Made by a program: the position numbers and the translations under genes. Of a DNA stretch of 64,000 nucleotides, positions 32,926 to 41,905 are shown one piece after another. The DNA is from Candidatus Saccharimonadota bacterium (GTDB lineage Bacteria > Patescibacteriota > Saccharimonadia > Saccharimonadales > Saccharimonadaceae): NCBI GenBank assembly GCA_017464135.1, contig JAFUEB010000002.1, forward strand, positions 62,001-126,000. Reading direction: 5' to 3'. The notes under the pieces are model-generated. The model saw only the letters and a list, made by a program, of their open reading frames with translations. It ran no database searches and was not told the DNA's origin. Positions within the stretch are counted from its first letter, which is position 1, and every line of letters starts with the position of its first letter.

Positions 32926-33961
32926 GTTCTTTTCCTCTAATCACTTTATAATACGGAAGTGTCCCGGTGACAATCGTAAGAATTAACGTGAGCACCCTCG
33001 TCATCACCGTCACAATCGTTGCGGTTGGGAAATCCACACCGAGCGCAATCATCACACCCGCCATCCCGAGCTCATATAGGCCATAAGGCACGATTCCATC
33101 AAACACTGAGCCAATCGCCTCACCGACCAAAATAAATGGCAACAGTTCTGGGCGACCAAGCGAAATCGCCACAATCCAATAAGTTGCAACTTCAAAGAAA
33201 CTATAGACAAATCCCCAGTATAATGGGTATTTGAGATACTTTTTGTTTGCCCTCGCAATCATCACACTCTCGTGGATATCGTCGAAATAATGCTTAATTT
33301 TATCTTCTTTAATCGTTTTCTTCTTGTGGCCAAAAGTTAAAATCTTAATTACAGCATTAATAAATCTGGTCGCCTTCAAAGTAAAAAATTCGATGCGCTT
33401 CTTGCTACTTGCAATAAACACGATGAGCGAAAGCCCGATAAACACTCCAAAATTCATAATAAGTGACACTGGAATCACCCACATCGCCTCACCCGGAATC
33501 AGATTTAGACACAGTAACACTGCAATCGCGACGAGCGCCTGGAAATAATTAATCACCGTCGTGACTGCATAGCGGAAAATATAAAGGAATCCAGATTGTC
33601 CTGCCGTCACATTGTACGGACGGAGACGATAAGTAAGATAAGCTAGGCCACCAAGACCACCGGCCGGCACGGCGTGATTCACAAAATTAAGCTCTGTCGA
33701 AATCGTGAGAATCTCCCTCTTCGAAAACTCTTTCACTTCCTTGCTATTTTTAAGATACGAGAAAAAGATCTGCCCACAAGCAAAATACATAAATAATTGC
33801 TCTGGAATCAGAAGCAAAAGCACCGGAATATTAGTGTCGCTTAAATGATGAAAAGTCTCCACCATATCTGGCCAGTTTTGGTAAACCACATAACCAACAA
33901 GTATCACTGTACCGACAGACAAAATAGTCCGAAAAGAAATGCCAAAGCGCTTTTTTGCCAT
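32891..33961 (-). CDS. Flippase-like polytopic membrane protein (LPG synthase TM / UPF0104 family)
   Basis: 356 residues with about eight transmembrane helices, and the family segment NHAVPAGGLGGLAYLTYRLR together with GEAIGSVFDGIVPYGLYELG. Such proteins belong to the lysylphosphatidylglycerol-synthase membrane-domain superfamily, which moves or modifies lipids; substrate is not predictable. The soluble catalytic domain of MprF is absent. TATAAT (33968-33973) is six bases before the ATG, the first gene of the operon with xseA and xseB. Confidence 0.87.
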   Translation of the reverse strand: MAKKRFGISFRTILSVGTVILVGYVVYQNWPDMVETFHHLSDTNIPVLLLLIPEQLFMYFACGQIFFSYLKNSKEVKEFSKREILTISTELNFVNHAVPAGGLGGLAYLTYRLRPYNVTAGQSGFLYIFRYAVTTVINYFQALVAIAVLLCLNLIPGEAMWVIPVSLIMNFGVFIGLSLIVFIASSKKRIEFFTLKATRFINAVIKILTFGHKKKTIKEDKIKHYFDDIHESVMIARANKKYLKYPLYWGFVYSFFEVATYWIVAISLGRPELLPFILVGEAIGSVFDGIVPYGLYELGMAGVMIALGVDFPTATIVTVMTRVLTLILTIVTGTLPYYKVIRGKEHDDKSAKDSKS

Positions 33962-33977
33962 AAGAACATTATATCAT

Positions 33978-34000
33978 AAAAAAGAGCCCCGCTTGGGGCT
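33978..34000 (-). terminator. Terminator after rpmA
   Basis: Minus-strand AGCCCC-AAGC-GGGGCT followed by C and six Ts, five bases past the rpmA stop codon. It ends the tyrS operon just before the flippase-like promoter. Confidence 0.88.
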
Positions 34001-34005
34001 GATTT

Positions 34006-34278
34006 TTAGCGAACTTCTACGCGGATCCTTGGCAATGATTTGCCAGAGAAATGGGTTTTCTTAGTCTTAACAAATGTAACTACACCATCTTTCGCAGCAT
34101 GAATAGTAAAGTTGCGTGACATGTAGGTACCAGGGCCTGCAAGTTTAGTAGCACCAGTTTGGCGAACAATTACTTCACCATTTTTAACTTTTTGGCCACC
34201 AAAGCGCTTGACGCCGAGGCGCTGGCCAGCATTGTTATGGACGTTCTTGGCGGTACCGCCAGCTTTTACGTGTGACAT
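34006..34278 (-). CDS. rpmA: 50S ribosomal protein bL27
   Basis: 90 residues: the N terminus SHVKAGGTAKNVHNNAGQRL corresponds to the bL27 arm reaching the peptidyl transferase centre, and GVKRFGGQKVKNGEVIVRQT is the family signature. The ATG directly follows the methyltransferase stop (TAAATG), with GGAAAG as ribosome-binding site. The partner bL21 gene, usually adjacent, is not here. It is the last gene of the tyrS-methyltransferase-rpmA operon. Confidence 0.95.
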   Translation of the reverse strand: MSHVKAGGTAKNVHNNAGQRLGVKRFGGQKVKNGEVIVRQTGATKLAGPGTYMSRNFTIHAAKDGVVTFVKTKKTHFSGKSLPRIRVEVR

Positions 34279-35466
34279 TTAATCTTTCCTTAATATTATT
34301 AAATCTCTCGCAACAATCTGCCCCTCTCGATGATAAAGAAGCCCCTCGCGAGATTTATTGTAAACATTATACCCCATATCAGTAATTTCGTCAAGGATTT
34401 CTAACCTTGAATACGAGCCGTCTTCTCTAAGCCAAGCTGGCATCGCCACCACCACTGGCGTCCCGGATTTAATCTGTGAAGCTAAGTTTTTTAAGAACCC
34501 CACCATAATCGCCTTGCACTCTTGTTTCTCGGTTTTCAGCTTAATCTCCACCGGTACCGCCGACATTGGCCTCCCGAGGTACCCTTCACACGCCACCGCA
34601 TCAATCGGCTCGGTCCATTGGAAAGTAGTAGCGTCGCCTTGTGAAATCTGAAAAGTGCTCTTATCGAGGGAATCCGGAGCCTGGCAAGGCGAGGACGAGC
34701 GCCGGTCACCCGTGGCGACGGGCTGACCGGACGCGGCCCGAGAAAGAGTACTTTCAGATTTCACGAGCCATTCTAAGTTCTTTTCACTGTATTCAACCAT
34801 TCTTTCGTTAATGTCCGTCCCGTACGCTTGATGTCCCATCAAAATGGCTTCCTGCAAGACCACTCCCGTTCCGCAAAATGGATCGAGAATTCTCGCACTT
34901 CTCGGCAAATCCCCACATAGATTAATCAAAATCTGTGCCAGTTTTGGTGGGAGCATCCCTACTTTCGCATCTCTCGCTGGTCTGGCTTGATCGCGCTTTG
35001 TGTAAGCATCAATATCCTGCACGCCAATCACTTTGTACCACTCATCGTTCACTTTAATGAGTTCAACTTTACGTTCATTTTTACCAGAAAGACCATTGTG
35101 AAGCGAAGTCGCCGTCGAAATCACCGCATCTTTATTTTCAACCACCCGCACCGAACGCCCGTGCCTTACCAAAATCTTTTTTAGTTTCAGCGATTCAATC
35201 GTTGCGGTTTTCTTGGATGCACCGCGTGAAAAATCGGACACACCGAGCGTAATCTTTCCTTCCGCTAGTTCTCTTAGATAATCCAGAGGTTTAACTTCGA
35301 TTAGTTCAGCGAGTTTCAAGCTTCCGCCCAGCCGATCAATTTCTGGTTTTTTATCCGCACGAAAAACTGCGAGCTTCCCCGTGATTTGTTTCACTTCACC
35401 AAAAAGCGCTTCGAGCTCTGCGACAGATATTTCCGGTTGACGACCTAAAACCGCTAGATATTTCAT
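34279..35466 (-). CDS. Putative tRNA guanine-N2 methyltransferase (Trm11/TrmG10-like)
   Basis: 395 residues: an N-terminal THUMP-like region (about 1-150), a linker with LHNGLSGKN and YTKRDQARPARDAKVGMLPP, and a Rossmann SAM-binding core with ILDPFCGTGVVLQEAILMGH. The catalytic DPPY motif of this class is not evident; ACEGYLGRPM takes its place, so substrate or activity may differ. Between residues about 235 and 272 lies an anomalous Ser/Pro/Arg/Ala segment encoded by a GC-rich insert framed by a 22-bp inverted repeat (34641-34764), part of a repeat family. It starts by ATGA overlap with tyrS and ends against rpmA. Confidence 0.85.
   Translation of the reverse strand: MKYLAVLGRQPEISVAELEALFGEVKQITGKLAVFRADKKPEIDRLGGSLKLAELIEVKPLDYLRELAEGKITLGVSDFSRGASKKTATIESLKLKKILVRHGRSVRVVENKDAVISTATSLHNGLSGKNERKVELIKVNDEWYKVIGVQDIDAYTKRDQARPARDAKVGMLPPKLAQILINLCGDLPRSARILDPFCGTGVVLQEAILMGHQAYGTDINERMVEYSEKNLEWLVKSESTLSRAASGQPVATGDRRSSSPCQAPDSLDKSTFQISQGDATTFQWTEPIDAVACEGYLGRPMSAVPVEIKLKTEKQECKAIMVGFLKNLASQIKSGTPVVVAMPAWLREDGSYSRLEILDEITDMGYNVYNKSREGLLYHREGQIVARDLIILRKD
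34641..34764 (-). repeat. Palindromic element copy A, in frame inside the methyltransferase gene
   Basis: Inverted arms (34641-34662 and 34743-34764, about 20 of 22 matching, outermost 13 perfect: GTGAAATCTGAAA) enclose a GC-rich core of about 80 bp (34663-34742) in an AT-rich gene. The core shares segments in the same order with copy B at 51384-51487: GCCCGTC, CACGGG, GTCCTCG and CGGATTCCCTCG (minus strand). It adds about 30-40 residues without stop or frameshift. Interpretation as a mobile or formerly mobile element is inference. Confidence 0.75.
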
Positions 35467-36728
35467 TTTACAATTACAAACTTATTCTTACCCTTTTTCA
35501 CGATGGCAGTTTGATTTAGGTCAATTTCTTCCGTTACTTTCGTACCATTTACAGTGATTGCACCACCGGCGATAAATTCGCGAGCTTTCTTCTTTGAATC
35601 GGCGAGGCCAGTATTACAAAGTGCATCAACGAGTGCCGTACCCTTCGAAACTACCGGGAGATATGCAGCAAATTCCGTGATTTCATCAGCTGTAAAATCG
35701 GCAAAATCCGTATTCTTATCAAAGAGTACAGCCGTGAGATTTTCAACGGCGGCAGCATTATCTTTGCCATGTACTACTTCCGTCACACCACGTGCAAGTG
35801 CCTTTTGCGCGATACGCTTTTCTGGCGCTTCTTTATGGCGTTTCAAAATATCCTCAATTTCTTCTTTAGAAAGAAGCGTATAAATCTTAATCAAGTATTC
35901 AACGGATTCATCCGGCTGATTCATCCAGAATTGGTAGAAATCAAAGATTGAAGTATAGTTGCCAGAACCATTATCAGTTGCGGCGAGCCAGACGGCGTTA
36001 CCTTCAGACTTACCGAATTTGCGTCCAGTCACTGGATCAATCACGAGTGGCGTTGACCACACATCGGCTTCGCCATTCTCAAGTCTCTTAATCAAATGGA
36101 TGCCAGACGAACAGTTACCAAACTGATCAACACCACAAAGTTGCATCGCCACACCGTAAGTACGATAGAGATACAAGAAATCATAGCCCTGAATCAGTGA
36201 GTATGAGAACTCAGCGTACGAAATGCCCGAGCCACCTTCACCGATACGATTCTGCACGAATTCGCGGTCGAGCAGTTGTGTCATCGAAAATGCCTTACCG
36301 ACTTCACGTAGGAAGTCCAAGTAATGCATGTCTTTAAACCAATCATAGTTGTCGACCATCTTGAGGCCTGGCGTCGTATGATCCTTGGCATCGCCATCAC
36401 CAGCATTAATCACGCGTTCAATTTGCTCGCGAATGCATTTCTTGTTATGGTCGATTTCTTCGAGCGATTTCAGATCGCGCTCGCCATTATCCTTCGGGTC
36501 ACCAATTTGCCCCGTGGCACCACCAACCAAAAGATATGGTTCGTAACCATGACGTACAAAGCAAGCACACATCATGATGGCTGCTAGGTTACCAATCGTA
36601 AGCGAATCGGCCGACGGATCCGCGCCCCAATAGAACTTTTTATTCTCTCTGGAATCAAGGTCCGCAGGATTTTCTATGGTTGTTTCGGCTTTAAAGCCAC
36701 GATAAATTAGTTCCTCTGATAGTTTCAT
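35463..36728 (-). CDS. tyrS: Tyrosyl-tRNA synthetase
   Basis: Class I TyrRS, 421 residues: the HIGH-like segment GADPSADSLTIGNLAA, tyrosine-binding YAEFSYSLIQGYDFLYLY and GVDQFGNC, the KMSKS variant KFGKSEGNAVWL, and a C-terminal S4 RNA-binding domain (KKAREFIAGGAITVNGTKVT). TATATT (36735-36740) is six bases before the ATG, so it is leaderless with a weaker -10 box. It is the first gene of an operon with the tRNA methyltransferase and rpmA. Confidence 0.96.
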   Translation of the reverse strand: MKLSEELIYRGFKAETTIENPADLDSRENKKFYWGADPSADSLTIGNLAAIMMCACFVRHGYEPYLLVGGATGQIGDPKDNGERDLKSLEEIDHNKKCIREQIERVINAGDGDAKDHTTPGLKMVDNYDWFKDMHYLDFLREVGKAFSMTQLLDREFVQNRIGEGGSGISYAEFSYSLIQGYDFLYLYRTYGVAMQLCGVDQFGNCSSGIHLIKRLENGEADVWSTPLVIDPVTGRKFGKSEGNAVWLAATDNGSGNYTSIFDFYQFWMNQPDESVEYLIKIYTLLSKEEIEDILKRHKEAPEKRIAQKALARGVTEVVHGKDNAAAVENLTAVLFDKNTDFADFTADEITEFAAYLPVVSKGTALVDALCNTGLADSKKKAREFIAGGAITVNGTKVTEEIDLNQTAIVKKGKNKFVIVK

Positions 36729-36769
36729 ATATATAATATATCATAATTTCAGAGAAACGCTAGATTCTA

Positions 36770-37198
36770 TCAGATTTCAGCGCCTTCACGCGCCTTGTTG
36801 GCCCAAATGTCTGCCATCTCGTTTAGTTCAGTACCAACATGTCCGCGCACCCACACGATTTTCACATCATGTGATTCGTATAAATCATATAATTCTTTTA
36901 CTAGATCTAAATTCTTAATTGGTCCGGATTTCTTGACCCAGCCATTTGCCTTCCAAGTCGGCGCCCACTTCGTGAGCACATTAATCCAGAATTCCGAATC
37001 GGAATGAATTTCGCATCCTTCATCGCCAGCATATTTAATCGCCGCAATCATCGCGCATCCTTCCATGCGAATGTTCGTCGTATCTTTGTCACGACCCAGC
37101 GCCACTGGCTTCGCTTCATTTTCAGTTTGTTCAATCACGGCAAAACCGCCCGGTCCCGGGTTTGGTGATGCACTGCCATCAGTCCATAAAATCTTCAT
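36770..37198 (-). CDS. rnhA: Ribonuclease HI
   Basis: 142 residues with the catalytic acidic residues in order: Asp in LWTDGSASPNPGPGGF, Glu in NIRMEGCAMIAAIKY, Asp in EIHSDSEFWINVL and Asp in NEMADIWANKA, plus the conserved His in WVRGHVGTELNEM. It removes RNA from RNA-DNA hybrids. TATAAT (37205-37210) is six bases before the ATG. It is a solo gene between tyrS and pcrA. Confidence 0.95.
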   Translation of the reverse strand: MKILWTDGSASPNPGPGGFAVIEQTENEAKPVALGRDKDTTNIRMEGCAMIAAIKYAGDEGCEIHSDSEFWINVLTKWAPTWKANGWVKKSGPIKNLDLVKELYDLYESHDVKIVWVRGHVGTELNEMADIWANKAREGAEI

Positions 37199-37214
37199 AG
37201 CTTAATTATACCAT

Positions 37215-39233
37215 CTATTCAAAAACCGGTAAGTCCTCTGGGAACGGATCGAAATTATCGCCACCAAAATCGTCGCTAAAATCATCCGTAAAGCCATCGC
37301 CATCCTCATCTTTGAACCCAGCCGAACCATACGGATTATAGCCAAGCTCCGTCAAGAATCTCGACGGCATATTGTAGTTGCGACTTCCAAATGAATAACG
37401 AGATAGTGCGTAGGTTAGGAATAGTCTCTTCATCGCGCGCGTCATACCGACATACGCCAGGCGTCTTTCTTCTTCCAGTCCCGCCTCGTCATCCATACAT
37501 CTTGCACTTGGGAACAAACCTTCTTCCATCCCCACAATGAATACTACCGGAAATTCCAAACCTTTCGCCGCATGGAGCGTCATGAGCGTCACCGAATTCT
37601 TACCAGCACTTTCATCCGCCGACGACATCAAACTTGCATCCGCGAGAAAATCTTCCAAATTCTCATACGTCTCGGCGTTCCCGGCTAAGACTTCCAAGTT
37701 CTTCATTCTTTCATCGCTGCTTGGCGTGCCATCGTCTGTCAGTTTCTGGAAATCAAAGTAGTCTACGACTTTTTTAATAATCTCGCTTGGGTTCGTCCCC
37801 ACGGCTGTTTCACGAACAAAACGCACCAATCTCGTTAAGGCATTCTTCGCTTTGGCGGTCGTCAAAACTTCTGGCAAATCTAAGCTTCGCATCGGATCGA
37901 CGCTTTCCGGCATTGAATCCATCGCCACTAAAATCTTTGCGAGCGACGCTTCGCCAATTCCGGACAACACATTCTCGACCACGCGTTCCAAACTTACTTT
38001 ATCGCGACCATTCACGATTAGTCTTAAGATAGCGAGCACATCCTTCACCTCCTTACGGTCATAGAATCTCACACCGCCCACAATCTTGTACGGGATATGC
38101 ATATTCATGAAGGCTTTTTCAAATGTGTACGACTGCGCATTCGTGCGATATAACACTGCAAAACTCGAAAAATCCGGAAAGTCTTTCAGAAGTCTAAGAA
38201 TCGACATCGCCACAAAACTGGCTTCGGATTCCTCATCACGAAGCGACTCGATATCTACCGGTTCGCCATTCCCCGCCTCTGTAAACAAAGTCTTTTCGGT
38301 CCGCGTTTTATTCTTATTAATCACTTTTTGTGAAGCTGTGAGAATATTTCCAGTCGAACGATAATTTTGTTCAAGTTTAATCACCTTCGCGCCCGGAAAA
38401 TCTCTTTCAAAATGTAAAATATTCGTAAAATCCGCTCCGCGCCACGAATAAATCGACTGCCAGTCGTCGCCCACCACTGCAATGTTATTCTTTTCGTTCA
38501 CGAGTAACTTCACTAAATGATACTGCACCATGTTCGTATCCTGGTACTCGTCAATCAAAATGTATTTAAACTTGTCTTGCCATTTTTTTCGAACTTCCGG
38601 ATGTTTCGAGAATAATTCCAAAGTTTTAATTAGAAGGTCGTCAAAATCCAGCGCCTCAGCTTTATTCTTTTCTTCTTCATATTTCTTAAAAACCTTCGCG
38701 ATGTCGCGTTGATTCGGATAGAGCGCCTTCGCTTCATAGTCGCTCGGATTATTCCCCATGTTTTTCTCAGTCGAAATAATTCCCTGAATCGACTTTGGTT
38801 TCAGCGCCTTATTATCATTTAAATTAAGATTCTTCATCACGCGACGAACCAGCGAAATTTGGTCATCCATATCATAAATCACAAAATTTTTGTCGAGCCC
38901 AGCCGCACCCGCTTCTTGGCGGAGAATCTTCACGCAAATCCCGTGGAACGTCCCCATATACGGCATAAACGAGCGTGGCGCTTCGGCGTCCTTTTCTACT
39001 CCCGGCGTCAGAATTCTAAACAACCGGTCGCGCATCTCTTTGGCGGCTTTATTTGTAAATGTGACCGCGAGAATATTAGACGGTTTCACGCCATGCGCAA
39101 TTAAATTCGCAATGCGATGCGTCAAAGTTTTCGTCTTGCCCGAACCAGCACCCGCCAAAATCAGAAGCGGACCATCGAGCGTCTCTACAGCCTCTTTTTG
39201 CGCTGCATTTAAACCATCTAAAATCGGATTCAT
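37215..39233 (-). CDS. pcrA: UvrD/PcrA-type ATP-dependent DNA helicase
   Basis: 672-residue superfamily 1A helicase. Visible are the Q motif (GLNAAQKEAVETLDGPLLIL), Walker A (AGAGSGKTKTLTHRI), Walker B (YILIDEYQDTNMVQYHL), motif III (VVGDDWQSIYSWRGAD), motif IV (EQNYRSTGNI), motif V (LMTLHAAKGLEFPVVFIVG) and motif VI (EERRLAYVGMTRAMKRLFLT). It unwinds DNA in nucleotide excision and replication restart. It is shorter than PcrA (about 720-740) with a Asp/Gly/Phe-rich tail. TATAAT (39240-39245) overlaps the murA stop codon and lies six bases before the ATG. Confidence 0.95.
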   Translation of the reverse strand: MNPILDGLNAAQKEAVETLDGPLLILAGAGSGKTKTLTHRIANLIAHGVKPSNILAVTFTNKAAKEMRDRLFRILTPGVEKDAEAPRSFMPYMGTFHGICVKILRQEAGAAGLDKNFVIYDMDDQISLVRRVMKNLNLNDNKALKPKSIQGIISTEKNMGNNPSDYEAKALYPNQRDIAKVFKKYEEEKNKAEALDFDDLLIKTLELFSKHPEVRKKWQDKFKYILIDEYQDTNMVQYHLVKLLVNEKNNIAVVGDDWQSIYSWRGADFTNILHFERDFPGAKVIKLEQNYRSTGNILTASQKVINKNKTRTEKTLFTEAGNGEPVDIESLRDEESEASFVAMSILRLLKDFPDFSSFAVLYRTNAQSYTFEKAFMNMHIPYKIVGGVRFYDRKEVKDVLAILRLIVNGRDKVSLERVVENVLSGIGEASLAKILVAMDSMPESVDPMRSLDLPEVLTTAKAKNALTRLVRFVRETAVGTNPSEIIKKVVDYFDFQKLTDDGTPSSDERMKNLEVLAGNAETYENLEDFLADASLMSSADESAGKNSVTLMTLHAAKGLEFPVVFIVGMEEGLFPSARCMDDEAGLEEERRLAYVGMTRAMKRLFLTYALSRYSFGSRNYNMPSRFLTELGYNPYGSAGFKDEDGDGFTDDFSDDFGGDNFDPFPEDLPVFE

Positions 39234-39240
39234 TGTTTCA

Positions 39241-40791
39241 TTATATACCAGTTAACGGTACAATGTCAGCCCCTAAATGGCGAAGTCTCGCGGCAAAGTC
39301 TTGGTAACCACGATTAATCGGATAAACATTGCGAAGAATTGATGTGCCTGGTGCTACGAGCATACCAATCAGTACCACCACCGCCGGACGAAGCGCCTGT
39401 GGCGCCACCAGTTCTGCCGGACGCCAGTTAGTTGGTCCTTCAATATATACACGATGTGCGTCAAGAAGTTCTACCTTAACGTTTAAATTTGAAAGCTCCG
39501 TAATGTAGACAGCTCGATTCTCGAATACCCAGTCATGAATCAAGGTTCTGCCCTTTGCCATCGCCGCAATTACCGAGAAAAATGGCAAATTATCAATATT
39601 AAGACCTGGGAACGGCATCGGATGAATTTTATCAACCGGTGCTACAAGCTCGGATTTTTTAATTGTAAGATCGACCAGTCGCGTCCGACCATTCGCTGAT
39701 AAATATTCCGGTGATTTTTCAAACTTCGCATTCATGTTTTTTAAAACTTCAAGCTCAATTTCAAGAAACTCAATCGGCGCTCGGATTAGCTTAATTTCAG
39801 AATGCGTTGCAAGAGCTACCGCAATAAAGCTCATCGCTTCAATTGGATCTTCCGACACATTGTATTCGACATCATCATTAATTCGCGAACGTCCACGCAC
39901 TACAAGCGTTGTTGTACCAATACCCGAAATCTTCACTCCAAGTTTTTCGAGAAAGAAACATACATCTTGCACCATATAATTCGGTGAAGCGCCCACAATC
40001 GTCGTCTTGCCTGGCGAAAGCGCCGCTGCCATTAACACGTTTTCTGTCACTGTATCGCCACGCTCGGTTAACACAATATAACGATCGGTGTATTTGCTGA
40101 GCGTTTCTTGATTCACTTCTACTTCGTAAAAACCGGAATTCTTCGTTGCATCGACTTTGAGACCAAATGATTTTAAGGCAAGTAGATGTGGCTCAATCGT
40201 ACGCGTACCCAGCGAACAACCACCGGCATAAGGTAGTTGGAATTTTTGGTAGCGATGAAGAAGCGGGCCTAAGAACATAATAATCGAACGCGTCTTTCTG
40301 GCTGCTTCAATGTCTAATTCGTCAAGCTTCAATTCGCGTGGTGATATAATCTCCAAATCACGATGACGGTTTTGCCAATGGCATTTCACGCCAATCGATT
40401 CCAATACTTCAATAATCCTAAAGACTTCTTCAATTCTCGCAACTCGGTGAAGCACCGTTTTGCCGGAGTTTAGAAGCGCGGCACAAAGTAGACCAACCGC
40501 CGCATTTTTAGAAGTATTAATCGTAATTTCACCACTTAATTCTTTGCCGCCACGGATGCGAAAACTCTGCGAAACCGAATCATTAATAGAGAGGATTTGG
40601 TTGCCAAGTGCCTCCGAAAGTTTTTTCACCATTTCCAGTGAAATGTTTTGGCCCCCTTTTTCAATACGATGAATCGCGGACTGGCTCGAGCCTACGGCTT
40701 CAGCCAAATCACCCTGCGTCCAGCCTTTTTCTAGACGCATCTGCTCAATCGTTTCCCCGATCACCTGCTGATAAGTCTTTGCCTTTTTCAT
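39241..40791 (-). CDS. murA: UDP-GlcNAc 1-carboxyvinyltransferase (MurA) fused to an N-terminal HTH
   Basis: Residues 6-65 are an XRE-type helix-turn-helix (EKGWTQGDLAEAVGSSQSAI, then HRIEKGGQNISLE). Residues about 73-516 are MurA, which adds enolpyruvate to UDP-GlcNAc, the first committed peptidoglycan step. The catalytic Lys95-Asn96 (INTSKNAAVGLL) and the PEP-binding Cys192 (YAGGCSLGTRTIE) are kept, so it should be active and fosfomycin-sensitive by this criterion. The fused HTH suggests self-regulation or gene control by a cell-wall enzyme; this is inference. TATAAT (40798-40803) is six bases before the ATG. Confidence 0.93.
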   Translation of the reverse strand: MKKAKTYQQVIGETIEQMRLEKGWTQGDLAEAVGSSQSAIHRIEKGGQNISLEMVKKLSEALGNQILSINDSVSQSFRIRGGKELSGEITINTSKNAAVGLLCAALLNSGKTVLHRVARIEEVFRIIEVLESIGVKCHWQNRHRDLEIISPRELKLDELDIEAARKTRSIIMFLGPLLHRYQKFQLPYAGGCSLGTRTIEPHLLALKSFGLKVDATKNSGFYEVEVNQETLSKYTDRYIVLTERGDTVTENVLMAAALSPGKTTIVGASPNYMVQDVCFFLEKLGVKISGIGTTTLVVRGRSRINDDVEYNVSEDPIEAMSFIAVALATHSEIKLIRAPIEFLEIELEVLKNMNAKFEKSPEYLSANGRTRLVDLTIKKSELVAPVDKIHPMPFPGLNIDNLPFFSVIAAMAKGRTLIHDWVFENRAVYITELSNLNVKVELLDAHRVYIEGPTNWRPAELVAPQALRPAVVVLIGMLVAPGTSILRNVYPINRGYQDFAARLRHLGADIVPLTGI

Positions 40792-40825
40792 AGCAAAATT
40801 ATATCACAAAATGAATATTTGTTAA

Positions 40826-41884
40826 CTATTTTGTTTCAAGCACAGTAATGCCAGGAAGATCCTTGCCGAGCAAGAATTCGAGCGCCGCTCCGCCACCAGT
40901 CGAAATCAAGGAGTACTGGAGATTTGGATGCTCTTTTACGAGATTTTCCACGAATCCGGTCGTATCACCACCGCAAACTACGGTTTCCGAACCAAGCTTC
41001 TCGCCCATCATCTCTGCCACAATCGTGGAAGCCGTCGAATAAGCTGGGTCTTCCGCCTTGCCCATTAATCCATTCCAGATGATTGTCTTTGCATCGGCAA
41101 TGTAGCCAGCGATTTTGCCCGTCGACACTGGTCCCACATCGAGCCTATTTCCCTCGCCATCTTCATCAAAATCATCGGCAACGAAAACCTTACCAGAACC
41201 CTTGTAGCCATCGGCAGCAATCTTGCCACCTACCACAATTTGATCCGCAAATTTCTCAAACTTTTCGATTAGCGGCTGCTTGTCGTCCACTTTTGCACCA
41301 CCAATAATTAGAAGTAGCGGGCGATCTGGCTTCTCGGTCACTTTGCTTAAGTTCACAATTTCCTTTTCAAGCAGCAACCCAGCATAAACCGGTAGATGAT
41401 TTGCTACGGCATTTGTCGAAGCATGCGCACGGTGCACTACGGCAAAACCATCCTGTACGAATACTTCTGCGCCAACGGCATCGATAATCTCACGAATAAA
41501 ATCGTCAGAATTTTTTTCTTCGCCTGGATAAAAACGCAAGTTTTCGAGTAGCAATATTCCGCCTTTATTAACGTGATTAACCGCCTCTTCGACGTCTGGT
41601 CCGGAAACATCATCCACGAATGAAACGTTCGGAATTAATTTGCCGAGCCTCTCAGCCACCGGTGCAAGCGATAAACTCTTGTCTCTGCCTTCCGGACGAC
41701 CAAGGTGCGAAATCAAAATGATTTTCTTGGCTCCACCATCACGTAAGAATTGCAACGTCGGTAGGCTCGCTCGAATTCTTAAATCATCGGTAATTTTACC
41801 GTCCTTCATCGGCACGTTATAATCCACGCGTACCAAAACAACCTGGCCCTTAAAATTAATATCTTTAATGGTCTTGTAATCCAT
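40826..41884 (-). CDS. pgk: Phosphoglycerate kinase
   Basis: PGK makes ATP from 1,3-bisphosphoglycerate. The 352-residue protein has VVLVRVDYNVPM, SHLGRPEGRDKSLSL, LLLENLRFYPGEEKN, HRAHASTNAVANHLP, NGLMGKAEDPAYSTAS and CGGDTTGFVENL. It is about 40 residues shorter than usual bacterial PGK and the NGPMG motif is NGLMG, but the layout is complete. The start at 41884 follows a GAGG ribosome-binding site; an ATG at 41902 is less likely because it would begin almost at the pyk stop. It is the second gene of the pyk-pgk pair, both ATP-forming steps of glycolysis. Confidence 0.94.
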   Translation of the reverse strand: MDYKTIKDINFKGQVVLVRVDYNVPMKDGKITDDLRIRASLPTLQFLRDGGAKKIILISHLGRPEGRDKSLSLAPVAERLGKLIPNVSFVDDVSGPDVEEAVNHVNKGGILLLENLRFYPGEEKNSDDFIREIIDAVGAEVFVQDGFAVVHRAHASTNAVANHLPVYAGLLLEKEIVNLSKVTEKPDRPLLLIIGGAKVDDKQPLIEKFEKFADQIVVGGKIAADGYKGSGKVFVADDFDEDGEGNRLDVGPVSTGKIAGYIADAKTIIWNGLMGKAEDPAYSTASTIVAEMMGEKLGSETVVCGGDTTGFVENLVKEHPNLQYSLISTGGGAALEFLLGKDLPGITVLETK

Positions 41885-41905
41885 ATTCCTCTTTCTGCCC
41901 ACCCT

